In this document: in pieces, positions 16,175 through 23,902 of the stretch | How the letters are laid out: each line of letters starts with the position of its first letter | Position numbering within the stretch: position 1 is the first letter of the stretch | Assembly (NCBI GenBank): GCA_949288735.1 | Contig: CASELE010000017.1 | Location: 1-35,638, forward strand | Reading direction: 5' to 3' | Source: an uncultured Alistipes sp. | GTDB lineage: Bacteria; Bacteroidota; Bacteroidia; Bacteroidales; Rikenellaceae | Length of the DNA: 35,638 bases | Translations under genes and position numbers: made by a program | The notes under the pieces: model-generated | What the model was told of the DNA's origin: nothing | What the model saw: the letters and a program-made list of their open reading frames with translations, nothing else | Databases searched by the model: none

Positions 16175-17173
16175 ATGGAATTTCTCACGAACGGGAAGCT
16201 GGTCATTGTCGGCGCTGCCGGGATGATCGGCTCGAACATGGCCCAGACGGCCCTCATGATGAGACTGACGCCCGACGTCTGTCTCTACGACCCCTTCGCG
16301 CCTGCGCTGGAGGGGGTGGCCGAGGAGCTCTTCCACTGCGCGTTCGAAGGGGTGCGGATCACTTATACCTCCGACGTGCGCGAAGCCTTCACCGGGGCGC
16401 AGTACATCGTCTCGTCGGGCGGCGCGGCCCGCAAGGCGGGCATGACGCGCGAAGATCTGCTCAAGGGCAACGCCGCCATCGCCGAGCAGCTCGGCAAGGA
16501 TATCCGTGCCTGGTGCCCCGACGTGAAACACGTGGTGGTGATCTTCAATCCGGCCGACATCACGGGACTGGTAACCCTCATCCATTCGGGGCTGAAGCCT
16601 TCGCAGGTCTCGACGCTCGCGGCACTCGACAGCACGCGCCTGCGTTCGGAACTGGCCCGTTACTTCCGCCTCCCGCCCGACCGTATCGAAAACTGCCGCA
16701 CCTACGGCGGTCACGGCGAGCAGATGTCCGTCTTCGCCTCGACGACGCTCGTCAACGGCAGGCCCCTTTCGGAGCTGATCGGCGCGCGGATGCCGCAGGC
16801 CGACTGGGAGGCGCTGCGCCAGCGTGTGGTGCAGGGCGGCAAGCATATCATCGACCTGCGCGGCCGCTCGTCGTTCCAGAGTCCGGCCTATCTCTCGATC
16901 GAGATGATTGCCGCGGCGATGGGCGGCAGACCATTCCGTTACCCGGTGGGCACCTTCGTCCGTACGGAGGAGTTCCGCGACATCATGATGGCGATGGAGA
17001 CCGCGCTGACGGCCGACGGAGTCTCGTATCGTCCCGTGCAGGGTACGCCCGAGGAACATGCCGAACTGAAGGCCAGCTACGAGCACCTCTGCGCCCTGCG
17101 TGACGAGGTGATTGCGCTGGGCATCCTGCCTCCGGTGGCGGAGTGGGGCGCCATCAATCCCAACCTGCGCTGA
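16175..17173 (+). CDS. mdh: Malate dehydrogenase, Bacteroidetes type
   Basis: This 332-aa member of the lactate/malate dehydrogenase superfamily reduces oxaloacetate to malate with NADH. A Rossmann motif (VGAAGMIGSNM) comes near the N-terminus. The mobile-loop arginines are in GGAARKAGMTRED, and the substrate/catalytic segments are NPADITGL and TYGGHGEQM (catalytic His). The sequence resembles the malate dehydrogenase annotated in other Bacteroidales. With fumarase upstream it covers oxaloacetate to fumarate in the reductive arm to succinate. A perfect 30-bp palindrome and then a bidirectional terminator follow. Confidence 0.93.
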   Translation: MEFLTNGKLVIVGAAGMIGSNMAQTALMMRLTPDVCLYDPFAPALEGVAEELFHCAFEGVRITYTSDVREAFTGAQYIVSSGGAARKAGMTREDLLKGNAAIAEQLGKDIRAWCPDVKHVVVIFNPADITGLVTLIHSGLKPSQVSTLAALDSTRLRSELARYFRLPPDRIENCRTYGGHGEQMSVFASTTLVNGRPLSELIGARMPQADWEALRQRVVQGGKHIIDLRGRSSFQSPAYLSIEMIAAAMGGRPFRYPVGTFVRTEEFRDIMMAMETALTADGVSYRPVQGTPEEHAELKASYEHLCALRDEVIALGILPPVAEWGAINPNLR

Positions 17174-17197
17174 TCCGGCGCAGCGTGCGCATGCGAC

Positions 17198-17227
17198 GTT
17201 TGCCAGGCTCCGCGGAGCCTGGCAAAC
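17198..17227. repeat. Perfect 30-bp palindrome downstream of malate dehydrogenase
   Basis: GTTTGCCAGGCTCCG (17198-17212) is followed immediately by its exact reverse complement (17213-17227). As RNA it forms a hairpin with a tiny loop. It is followed by ACGTCCC, not T-rich, so it is not a classical terminator. The flanks (GACG on the left, CGTC on the right) extend the pairing with a two-base bulge. Confidence 0.8.
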
Positions 17228-17303
17228 ACGTCCCGCGAGCCCGCATCGCGGCCTCGCGGACCCCGGCGGCCCTCCGACTGCGCGAAGACGGACGACAGAC
17301 GAA

Positions 17304-17330
17304 AACGCCGCCCCTCCCGGGGCGGCGTTT
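17304..17330. terminator. Bidirectional terminator between malate dehydrogenase and rplS
   Basis: AACGCCGCCCC (17304-17314) pairs with GGGGCGGCGTT (17319-17329) around loop TCCC. T-rich flanks exist on both strands: TTTCCTGTT on plus, TTTTCGTC on minus. It lies 20 bases past the rplS stop. Confidence 0.85.
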
Positions 17331-17350
17331 CCTGTTGCAGCGGGCCGCGG

Positions 17351-17728
17351 CTACTTCGTTGCAGCGGTCATGCGCTTCTCCTTGATGCGGGCCTTCTTGC
17401 CGGTGAGGCTGCGCAGGTAGTAGATGCGGGCACGGCGTACGACACCCACCTTGTTCACCTCGATCTTGTCGATGTGGGGCGAATAGAGGGGGAAGATACG
17501 CTCCACGCCCACGCCATTCGAGATCTTGCGGATCGTGAACATCTTGGTCTTGCCCGATCCCTTGATCTGGATCACTACGCCGCGGAAGCTCTGCAGGCGC
17601 TCCTTGTTGCCCTCCACGATGCGGTAGGTCACCGTGATCGTGTCGCCGGCCTTGAACGACGGAACGTCGGCGTCCGTCTTGGGCCACAGCTGCTCGTTGA
17701 CGAGCCGGATGATTGCATCCTTGTTCAT
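17351..17728 (-). CDS. rplS: Ribosomal protein bL19
   Basis: The 125-aa 50S ribosomal protein sits at the 30S-50S interface. It begins [17 protein letters not shown] and contains the family core [31 protein letters not shown] and [15 protein letters not shown]. The end [20 protein letters not shown] is typical. Several upstream in-frame codons exist, but the N-terminus and family length fix the start at 17728. It is expressed alone, with a leader of about 165 bases between the -7 element at 17895-17902 and the ATG. Confidence 0.97.
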   Translation of the reverse strand: MNKDAIIRLVNEQLWPKTDADVPSFKAGDTITVTYRIVEGNKERLQSFRGVVIQIKGSGKTKMFTIRKISNGVGVERIFPLYSPHIDKIEVNKVGVVRRARIYYLRSLTGKKARIKEKRMTAATK

Positions 17729-17894
17729 GTGGAAAAGATGATTTGAGTGTTCCGCGCCCGACATTCCCGCTGCAGCCGGAGTACCATGCGGCTCCGTTTG
17801 CCGCAATCCTGCGCTCCGCCGTTCCGAAGAGCGGCGCCGCGCCTTCTCCCGCCGCCCAATGAAAGAGGTCGGTACACGCCCCCAAAGGGGAGGG

Positions 17895-17926
17895 CAAAGG
17901 TAGGCATTTATTTCCGGATCTGCAAC
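17895..17926 (-). promoter_or_regulatory. Promoter of rplS
   Basis: On the minus strand a -33-like GTTG (17923-17926) and a -7 element TACCTTTG (17895-17902, perfect TAnnTTTG) are separated by 20 bases. Confidence 0.7.
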
Positions 17927-18030
17927 TTCCGTCCTGAAAAAGCCGTGCGGAGGGGCGGACCGCATGTCGTCGGCATGTTGCGTTTCCGAGAATATGGCGC
18001 TTCCGGGCCGCGTGGGAGCGATTTATTTCG

Positions 18031-18038
18031 TATCTTTG
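18031..18038 (+). promoter_or_regulatory. -7 element of the surE operon
   Basis: TATCTTTG is a perfect TAnnTTTG. The first possible ATG begins only eight bases after the last base (18046), so the transcript would be nearly leaderless; the next in-frame ATG is at 18055. Confidence 0.7.
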
Positions 18039-18045
18039 TGTCAGA

Positions 18046-18843
18046 ATGGATCCTATGCAGAGACGAGACGAAGAGAGACTGATTCTGGTGACCAACGACG
18101 ACGGCTACGGCGCGAAGGGATTGCGCGCGGCCATCGAGGTGGCACGGCGTTTCGGCCGTGTGGTCGCCGTGGCTCCCGCCGAGATGCAGAGCGGTATGAG
18201 CCAGGCTATCACGATGTTCAATCCGCTATATCTGAAGAGGGTGAGCGAAGAGGAGTGGGGCGAGCTCTACGCCTTTACGGGAACCCCGGTGGATTGCGTG
18301 AAGATGGCCTTCGACTATCTGTTGCGCGACCGGCGGGTCGATCTGGTCATCTCCGGGGTGAACCACGGCTCCAACTCGGCGGTGAACGTCCTCTACTCGG
18401 GGACGATGGGCGCCGCCATCGAGGGAAGCTTCTACGGCTGTCCCGCCGTGGGACTCTCGCTGGCGGATCACCGTCCCGATGCCGACTTCGCGGCGGCCGT
18501 CCACTACGGCGAGCAGATCGTGCGGGCCGTGCTCGACGGTCAGATCGAGAGGCCGCTCTGCCTGAACGTCAACGTGCCTCAGGGTGAGCCGCGCGAGATA
18601 CGGGGCATCCGCGTCTGCCGCCAGAACCGCGGCTTCTGGCGCGAGGAGTTCTTCCGCCACGAGGATCCGCACGGGCGCACCTACTTCTGGCTCTCGGGGA
18701 GCTTCGTGAACCACGAGCCCGAGGCTACGGATACCGACGAATGGGCGCTGGCGCACGGCTACGTATCGGTGGTGCCCGTGCAGGTGGATCTGACGGACTA
18801 TGCCCGCATGACGGCGCTGCGGCGGGCGCTGAGTACGGAGTAG
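18046..18843 (+). CDS. surE: 5'/3'-nucleotidase SurE
   Basis: The 265-aa metal-dependent phosphatase acts on nucleoside monophosphates. The metal-binding LVTNDDGYGAKGL motif is at the N-terminus, followed by PAEMQSGMSQAIT (Ser ligand) and GVNHGSNSAVNVLYSGTMGAA (Asn ligand), all intact. The start may be ATG 18046 or ATG 18055 (MQRRDEERLILVTNDDG). The second gives a few bases of leader and a more usual N-terminus. It is followed after 31 bases by a histidine kinase gene, so the three genes 18046-20507 are probably one operon. Any functional link to the kinase is not shown by sequence. Confidence 0.95.
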   Translation: MDPMQRRDEERLILVTNDDGYGAKGLRAAIEVARRFGRVVAVAPAEMQSGMSQAITMFNPLYLKRVSEEEWGELYAFTGTPVDCVKMAFDYLLRDRRVDLVISGVNHGSNSAVNVLYSGTMGAAIEGSFYGCPAVGLSLADHRPDADFAAAVHYGEQIVRAVLDGQIERPLCLNVNVPQGEPREIRGIRVCRQNRGFWREEFFRHEDPHGRTYFWLSGSFVNHEPEATDTDEWALAHGYVSVVPVQVDLTDYARMTALRRALSTE

Positions 18844-18874
18844 CGGCGCTCCGCAACGGGAAAAGGAGACGATT

Positions 18875-19867
18875 ATGGTGATCAAGATTCTGCTTGTCAT
18901 CGCGATAGCGGTGCAGATGGTGGCGACGCTCTATGCGCTGAAGCTGGTGCGTACCACGAAGTACAATTCGGTGTGGATCCTCTTCATCGCGGGCTTTTCG
19001 CTGCTCTCGGTCGAACGTGTCGTGCAGCTGCTCGTCGTGAGCGGCCGCGATGTCGCGCCCGACCTCTTCGCTTGGCTCGGGGTGGTCATCTCGGTCTGCC
19101 TCTCCATAGGGGTGATCTATGCCCACAAGCTCTTCCGCTACATCGACCGCCTCAACCGCCAGCGCCAGCTGCTCAACAGACGGGTGCTTACCGCCGTGCT
19201 TCACTCCGAGGAGCGGGCGCGGTCGCGCTTTTCGAAGGAGCTGCACGACGGGCTGGGGCCGCTGCTCTCGTCGGCGCGCATGTCGCTCTCGGCCCTCGCG
19301 CGCGAAGGAGAAGGAGAGGATGCCGACCGGCAGGAGATCATCGCCAATACGACCTACGTGATCGACGAGGCGATCCGTTCGCTGCGTGAAATATCGAACA
19401 ATCTGTCGCCCCACGTGCTCAACGATTTCGGCCTGGCGCGCGGGGTGCAGAACTTCATCTCGAAGAGCGCCGCGATGCACGAAGCGAAGATCCGCTTCAC
19501 GACCAATCTGCGTACCGAGCGCTTCGATCCGGACGTGGAGGTGATCGTCTATCGTGTCATCTGCGAGCTGATCAACAACTCGCTCAAACATTCGGGCTGT
19601 ACGGAGATCAACCTTTCGCTCGCGCAGAACGGCGGTTCCCTCGCGCTCGACTATTCCGACAACGGCCGCGGCTTCGACCCGCAGGCCATGATGGATTGCG
19701 GCATGGGGCTCTCGAACATCGCGTCGCGCATCAATTCGCTGGGCGGCACGCTCGACATCACCAGCGCCCGGGGGCGCGGCATGCGGGCATCCATTCGTGT
19801 CAATACGCGGCGCGACGCCGCGGCGGCTCCGGCCCGCACCAAAAGGAGGAGGAACCGCCGTGGATGA
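18875..19867 (+). CDS. Membrane sensor histidine kinase, NarL-partner (HisKA_3) type
   Basis: A 330-aa sensor kinase. Three transmembrane helices lie at about 4-24, 33-53 and 64-85 with only short loops, so there is no extracytoplasmic sensor domain. A linker helix (HKLFRYIDRLNRQRQLLNRR) leads to the HisKA_3 dimerisation domain with phospho-acceptor His124 in FSKELHDGLGPLLSSARMS. The ATPase domain shows the N box (CELINNSLKHSG), G1 (DNGRGFD) and G2 (GMGLSNIASRI). The C-terminal 20 residues are Ala/Arg-rich and basic. An AAAAGGAG ribosome-binding site precedes ATG 18875. It overlaps the response-regulator gene by eight bases, so the two are very likely a cognate pair. The signal is unknown; membrane state or a lipid-soluble ligand would fit the topology. 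Confidence 0.92.
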   Translation: MVIKILLVIAIAVQMVATLYALKLVRTTKYNSVWILFIAGFSLLSVERVVQLLVVSGRDVAPDLFAWLGVVISVCLSIGVIYAHKLFRYIDRLNRQRQLLNRRVLTAVLHSEERARSRFSKELHDGLGPLLSSARMSLSALAREGEGEDADRQEIIANTTYVIDEAIRSLREISNNLSPHVLNDFGLARGVQNFISKSAAMHEAKIRFTTNLRTERFDPDVEVIVYRVICELINNSLKHSGCTEINLSLAQNGGSLALDYSDNGRGFDPQAMMDCGMGLSNIASRINSLGGTLDITSARGRGMRASIRVNTRRDAAAAPARTKRRRNRRG

Positions 19868-20507
19868 GTGCCGTATCGTGCTGGTCGACGACCACGCGCT
19901 CTTCCGTACGGGGCTGCGCGGCCTGCTCGAACGTACGCCGGGTTACCGCGTGGTGGCCGAGGCGTCGAGCGGCGAGGAGTTTCTCGCCCTGCTTCCGGAA
20001 CTGGAGGCCGACGTGGTGTTCATGGATATCGCCATGCCGGGCATCGGCGGCGGCGAGACGACCGAGCGGGCGCTCCGTCTGCGTCCCGACCTGAAGGTGA
20101 TCACCCTCTCGATGTTCGGCGACGAGAGCTATTACACGCGTATGGTCGAGGCCGGTGCCCGCGGTTTCCTGCTGAAGGATTCGGATATCGACGACGTGCT
20201 CCGCGCCGTCGATACGGTGTGCGGCGGCGGCAGCTACTTCAGTGCCGGACTGCTCGCCTCGCTCACCTGCCGCATGCGGCGCAGCGAGCGGAGCGCGGCG
20301 GCGGGCGAGGAGCCCCTCTCGGCCCGCGAGACGGAGATTCTCGTGGCCGTGTGCAACGGCCTGTCGAACCAGGAGATTGCCGAACGGCTCTTCATCTCGA
20401 AACGTACCGTGGACAAACACCGCGCCAACATACTCGAAAAGACCGGCTGCAAGAATACGGCGAGTCTCGTGGTCTACGCCATCAGACACGGGATTGTCGA
20501 ACTTTGA
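19860..20507 (+). CDS. NarL/FixJ-family response regulator
   Basis: A 215-aa DNA-binding response regulator. The receiver domain has the acidic pair Asp10-Asp11 and the phospho-acceptor Asp56 (VVFMDIAMPG). The conserved Lys is in GFLLKDSD. A LuxR-type helix-turn-helix covers about 145-215 (LSARETEILVAVCNGLSNQE, then KRTVDKHRANILEK). I chose the GTG start at 19860 because it gives the family N-terminus VDECRIVLVDDH and lies ten bases after a strong AAAAGGAGGAGG. The ATG at 19864 is in the wrong frame. Translational coupling to the kinase is implied by the eight-base overlap. Target genes are not apparent. Confidence 0.93.
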   Translation: MDECRIVLVDDHALFRTGLRGLLERTPGYRVVAEASSGEEFLALLPELEADVVFMDIAMPGIGGGETTERALRLRPDLKVITLSMFGDESYYTRMVEAGARGFLLKDSDIDDVLRAVDTVCGGGSYFSAGLLASLTCRMRRSERSAAAGEEPLSARETEILVAVCNGLSNQEIAERLFISKRTVDKHRANILEKTGCKNTASLVVYAIRHGIVEL

Positions 20508-20543
20508 CCCTCCCTGTCCCATCCCTTCCATGACGGTTTCCGT

Positions 20544-20564
20544 CCCCGCGTTCCGGGGGCTTTT
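20544..20564 (+). terminator. Weak terminator after the response regulator
   Basis: CCCCG (20544-20548) pairs with CGGGG (20554-20558), followed by GGC and TTTT (20561-20564). A second hairpin (GCCCGCC/GGCGGGC, 20568-20586) lies just after. Together they separate the convergent response-regulator and cardiolipin-synthase genes. Confidence 0.45.
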
Positions 20565-20602
20565 CCTGCCCGCCCTCTCGGCGGGCGGGCGCGTCCTATG
20601 TG

Positions 20603-22015
20603 TCAGAGCAGGGGCGAGAAGATGCGCATGCACGACTCGGCCAGCCGCAGCATGCGCGGCCGGCGGAACCAGGCTGCGGGCGAGACGATGCGGCAGTGGC
20701 TCCAGTCGTCGTGGAAGATCTTCGCCAGACGGGCGTTGAAGGCCGTGTCGTAGATGAAGGCGTTGACCTCGAAGTTGTGTTCGAAACTGCGGAAATCCAT
20801 GTTGGCCGATCCGACGACCGCGAGCGAATCGTCCACGACGAGCAGCTTGGAGTGCAGGAACCCCGGCGTGTAGAAGCCCACCTTCACGCCGGCGCGGATT
20901 ACGGCGTCGAGGAAGGAGTGCGAGGCGAGGTTCACGATGCGCGAGTCGCTGCGCTCGGGCAGCATGAGCCGCACCTCGACACCCCCCAGTGCGGCTGTCT
21001 GCAGGGCGTTCTGCAACCCTTCGGTCGGCAGGAAGTAGGGGGTTTCGATCCAGATCCGGCGCTTGGCGTTGGCGAATACGAAACTGATACCCTGCAGCAG
21101 GGTGCGCCACTGCCCGAGCGGACCGCTCGGGACAATCTGCATCAGGTTGTCGGTATGGCGGACGGACGCGGGGTAGTAGGCCGGGGCGGTGATGCGCTGC
21201 CGCGTGGTGGCCGACCAGTCGCTCAGGAACGAGGCCTGGAGACCCAGCACGCCGCTCCCCTCCACGCGGAAGTGGGTGTCGCGCCAGCAGCCCCACGATG
21301 TGCCCCGCACGTAGCGGTCGGCGATGTTCATGCCGCCGAAGAAGCCCACGCGGCCGTCGATGACGGCGATCTTGCGGTGGTTGCGGTAATTCACCTTGCT
21401 CGTGAGCAGCGGGAAGCGCACGTGGAGGAAGGCGCGGACCTCGATGCCTTCCGCGCGCATCGTCTCGAAGAAGGAGCGCTTTACGCTGCCCGAGCCCACG
21501 TCGTCGTAGAGTATGCGTATCCTGACCCCTTCGCGGGCCTTGGCGATGAGGGCCTGCTGCAGCTGCCGCCCCGTGTCGTCGTCGCTGAAGATGTAGTACT
21601 GCAGATGGATGTGGTGGCGGGCCCGGGCGATCTCGTCGCCGAGGGCCCGCAGTTTCGACGCTCCGTCGGTGTAGGGGGTGATGCGGCTGCCGTAGAGCGG
21701 CACGGCGTTGGCCGTGTGGCGCAGCAGGCGGATCAGCGGGCGGAAGTTGTCGGGGACGGTGGGGGCGTCGCTGCCCGTCGGCTCGGGGACGGTGGTCGTG
21801 CGCCGCCGCGTGCGGTGCGAGATGATCTTCACCTTGCTCAGGTTCTGCCCGAAGAAGAAGTAGAGGACGATGCCGGCCACGGGCAGGAAGAGCAGAATCA
21901 GGATCCACGGCATGGTCTTCAGCGGATTGCGGTTGTCCGTGATGACCACCAGGATGATTCCGAGGGTCGTGGCGGCGTAGAGGCCCGACAGCAGGTATGT
22001 CAGCCAGAGCGGCAT
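20603..22015 (-). CDS. cls: Cardiolipin synthase
   Basis: The 470-aa inner-membrane phospholipase-D-superfamily enzyme joins two phosphatidylglycerol molecules into cardiolipin. Two N-terminal transmembrane helices (about 5-28 and 34-54) are followed by two HKD motifs: HRKIAVID with downstream GGMN, and HSKLLVVD with downstream GSANMDFRSFEHNFE. The order and spacing fit the ClsA type. The ATG lies 12 bases after the stop of the DUF4837 gene, so they form a two-gene operon. Length is normal for bacterial Cls (about 480 aa). Confidence 0.94.
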   Translation of the reverse strand: MPLWLTYLLSGLYAATTLGIILVVITDNRNPLKTMPWILILLFLPVAGIVLYFFFGQNLSKVKIISHRTRRRTTTVPEPTGSDAPTVPDNFRPLIRLLRHTANAVPLYGSRITPYTDGASKLRALGDEIARARHHIHLQYYIFSDDDTGRQLQQALIAKAREGVRIRILYDDVGSGSVKRSFFETMRAEGIEVRAFLHVRFPLLTSKVNYRNHRKIAVIDGRVGFFGGMNIADRYVRGTSWGCWRDTHFRVEGSGVLGLQASFLSDWSATTRQRITAPAYYPASVRHTDNLMQIVPSGPLGQWRTLLQGISFVFANAKRRIWIETPYFLPTEGLQNALQTAALGGVEVRLMLPERSDSRIVNLASHSFLDAVIRAGVKVGFYTPGFLHSKLLVVDDSLAVVGSANMDFRSFEHNFEVNAFIYDTAFNARLAKIFHDDWSHCRIVSPAAWFRRPRMLRLAESCMRIFSPLL

Positions 22016-22027
22016 CGGGAGGATGTT

Positions 22028-23068
22028 TTACGGGCGGGCGGCCGAGTCGGCCGCGGCGCTCCCCTCCCGCTTGTCGGAGGGGAAAGAGATCATGTAGAGC
22101 AGGTGCTCCACGCCGCGCACGAAGTTGCGTTTGTCGAGCTGGGGCGAATAGACGTAGCCGTCGAGCGTGAAGACGCGCCCCGTGGCTTCGTCCACGGTGG
22201 TATAGCTGACGAAGGGCCCGCCCATGAAGTCGTTCTCGACATCCCAGAAGCCGCGCATCTCGATCCAGGGACGGTCGCCCAGGCGGAAGGCCCGCACGGC
22301 GGGCGGAAAGGCGTCGGAGGTGGTCATGTACGAACCGTCGGAGGGACCCGGTATGCGTTTTACGAAGCGGTTGCGTGCGGCGACGAGCGCTTCGGGCGTG
22401 AGCTGGCCGCGGTAGGGGTAGCTGTAGAGGCAGAAGCCCTGGCTTGCCTGCGGATACTCGAAGCGCGCCCAGAGGAAGTCGGGTTCGGACTTGGCCAGCA
22501 CGTAGCCCTTCGGGACATCCATCCGTACGTCGAACGTATCCTCTATTACGCTGGCGACGTGTCTCTCGCAGTAGCGTGCGGCGTAGTCGGTCGCGCGGTC
22601 GCGCTCGGCCTTTTCCAGCACGTAGAGCAGTTCGTCTCCGTGGGCTCCGAGGTATTCGCAGAGGGCCGCGTCGGAGGGGCCGCGGAGCGAGAGGAGGAGC
22701 TGCGGCGTGGCGTAGCGGTCGTAGCGGGCGGTGGCGCCCGTCTCGTCGGCCGCAACAGAGGGGTCGCTCTCCACGAGCAGGATGTTGCGGTGGCGCGTGG
22801 CCGTATTGACGAAGCCGTTCGGCAGAATGCGCAGCACGTCGAAGAGGGGCTCGGTCTGGTTGATGTATTCGACCGGAGCCTTGAGCAGCCGGCGCAGCGA
22901 GTCGCCGACGGGGCCCTCCCAGCAGGGTTGCGAGCAGACGACCACCACTTCGTAGGGGCGGCCGAGGGCGGTGTGGGCGTTTTGGTCGGAGAGGGTGCGG
23001 AAGGCGTCGCAGGAGGCCAGTGCAACGAATGCGGCGAGCAGGAGCGACAGACGGAGTGAGTGCTTCAT
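22028..23068 (-). CDS. DUF4837 family lipoprotein
   Basis: A 346-aa predicted lipoprotein: signal peptide 1-19, lipobox ALASC with Cys20. The rest matches DUF4837, a Bacteroidetes-only family of unknown function. Recognisable segments include GRPYEVVVVCSQPCWEG near the N-terminus, LPNGFVNTATRHRNILLV, and RGFWDVENDFMGGPFVSYTT with LDGYVYSPQLDKRNFVR near the C-terminus. The last 15 residues are low-complexity. It is first in an operon with cardiolipin synthase, which hints at an envelope role; that is an inference from position only. Confidence 0.85.
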   Translation of the reverse strand: MKHSLRLSLLLAAFVALASCDAFRTLSDQNAHTALGRPYEVVVVCSQPCWEGPVGDSLRRLLKAPVEYINQTEPLFDVLRILPNGFVNTATRHRNILLVESDPSVAADETGATARYDRYATPQLLLSLRGPSDAALCEYLGAHGDELLYVLEKAERDRATDYAARYCERHVASVIEDTFDVRMDVPKGYVLAKSEPDFLWARFEYPQASQGFCLYSYPYRGQLTPEALVAARNRFVKRIPGPSDGSYMTTSDAFPPAVRAFRLGDRPWIEMRGFWDVENDFMGGPFVSYTTVDEATGRVFTLDGYVYSPQLDKRNFVRGVEHLLYMISFPSDKREGSAAADSAARP

Positions 23069-23088
23069 GGCATGGATGGTTCTATGCG

Positions 23089-23096
23089 CAAAAGTA
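23089..23096 (-). promoter_or_regulatory. -7 element of the DUF4837-cls operon
   Basis: On the minus strand this reads TACTTTTG, matching TAnnTTTG, 20 bases before the ATG at 23068. It is back to back with the deacetylase promoter. Confidence 0.6.
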
Positions 23097-23134
23097 CGGA
23101 TTTTTTCGGGCGTTCGACTCCCCGTGGCGGATAA

Positions 23135-23168
23135 TTTGCGGAGCGGTCGCGAAAAATGACTATCTTTG
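23135..23168 (+). promoter_or_regulatory. Promoter of the polysaccharide deacetylase gene
   Basis: TTTG (23135-23138) and TATCTTTG (23161-23168, perfect) are separated by 22 bases, slightly longer than usual. It fixes the start codon at ATG 23187 rather than the TTG at 23166 inside the element. Confidence 0.65.
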
Positions 23169-23186
23169 CGCTACGATCGCGCGGAC

Positions 23187-23795
23187 ATGAGATTCAGACC
23201 TCCGAAGATACTGCGTCGCCTGATGCCCGAACTCATCTGGGAGCTCGAGGATCCCGAAGGGGTCTTCCTCACCTTCGACGACGGTCCTACGCCCGGCATC
23301 ACGGAGTGGATCCTGGCCACGCTGGCCAAGTACGACGCCCGGGCCACCTTCTTCGTGCTGGGCAAGAACGTGGAGATGTATCCGGATCTCTACCGCCGCA
23401 TCGTGGAGGCGGGCCACCGCGTGGGCAATCACACCTATTCGCATCAGCAGGGGTGGGGGATGAGCCTCGAGCGTTACACCGAAGATGTGGATTTTGCCAA
23501 CGATCTGATCGACAGCACCCTGTTCCGTCCTCCCTATGCCCGTATCACGCCGGCCCAGGCCCGTTTTCTGGGGCAGCGCTACAAGCTGGTGATGTGGGAC
23601 GTCCTCTCGCGCGACTACAGCCGCAACCTCTCGCCGCGGGCCTGCCTGCGCAACGTGACCCGCTACCTCGCCCCGGGGAGCATCGTCGTCTTCCACGACA
23701 GTGTGAAGTCGTTCCGCAACATGCGCTACGCCCTGCCCCGGACGCTCGAGCGCATCCGTGCGATGGGGCTGCGCTGCAAGGCGATCGAACTGTAG
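23187..23795 (+). CDS. Polysaccharide deacetylase (NodB-like, CE4)
   Basis: A 202-aa NodB-domain hydrolase, predicted to remove acetyl groups from N-acetylated sugars. Family motifs are intact: TFDDGP (Asp31, Asp32), the zinc-binding HTYSH (His82, His86), [16 protein letters not shown] and IVVFHDS. There is no signal peptide and the protein is almost only the catalytic domain, so it would be cytoplasmic or exported by another route. The start at 23187 follows from the promoter. It is upstream of efp but separated by efp's own promoter. Substrate (peptidoglycan, surface polysaccharide or other) cannot be told from the sequence. Confidence 0.9.
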   Translation: MRFRPPKILRRLMPELIWELEDPEGVFLTFDDGPTPGITEWILATLAKYDARATFFVLGKNVEMYPDLYRRIVEAGHRVGNHTYSHQQGWGMSLERYTEDVDFANDLIDSTLFRPPYARITPAQARFLGQRYKLVMWDVLSRDYSRNLSPRACLRNVTRYLAPGSIVVFHDSVKSFRNMRYALPRTLERIRAMGLRCKAIEL

Positions 23796-23813
23796 CGGCG
23801 GCCGGGTGCGGCT

Positions 23814-23845
23814 GTTGCGCCTTTCCGTTTTTTTTCGTATCTTTG
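23814..23845 (+). promoter_or_regulatory. Promoter of efp
   Basis: A -33-like GTTG (23814-23817) and the perfect -7 element TATCTTTG (23838-23845) are separated by 20 bases. The efp ATG is 58 bases further on. Confidence 0.7.
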
Positions 23846-23902
23846 CGGCGGCTTCGCGCCGGGATCCCGAATCCGAAAAATACAAGCAATCATACAAGTT
23901 CT

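Larger units (their letters stand above)
17729..18045. other. Divergent intergenic region with the rplS leader and surE promoter
   Basis: This 317-base stretch has no gene. On the minus strand it holds the rplS promoter and leader. The leader is GC-rich and can fold, for example AGCCG and CGGCT about ten bases apart around 17775-17795. On the plus strand it ends in the surE promoter. A structured leader could serve ribosomal-protein autoregulation, but no known motif is identified. Confidence 0.5.

Noticed and set aside
20600..23059. Plus-strand open frame of about 820 codons opposite cls and the DUF4837 gene
   Set aside because: Antisense shadow; the minus-strand proteins have HKD motifs and a lipobox, while this frame shows none.
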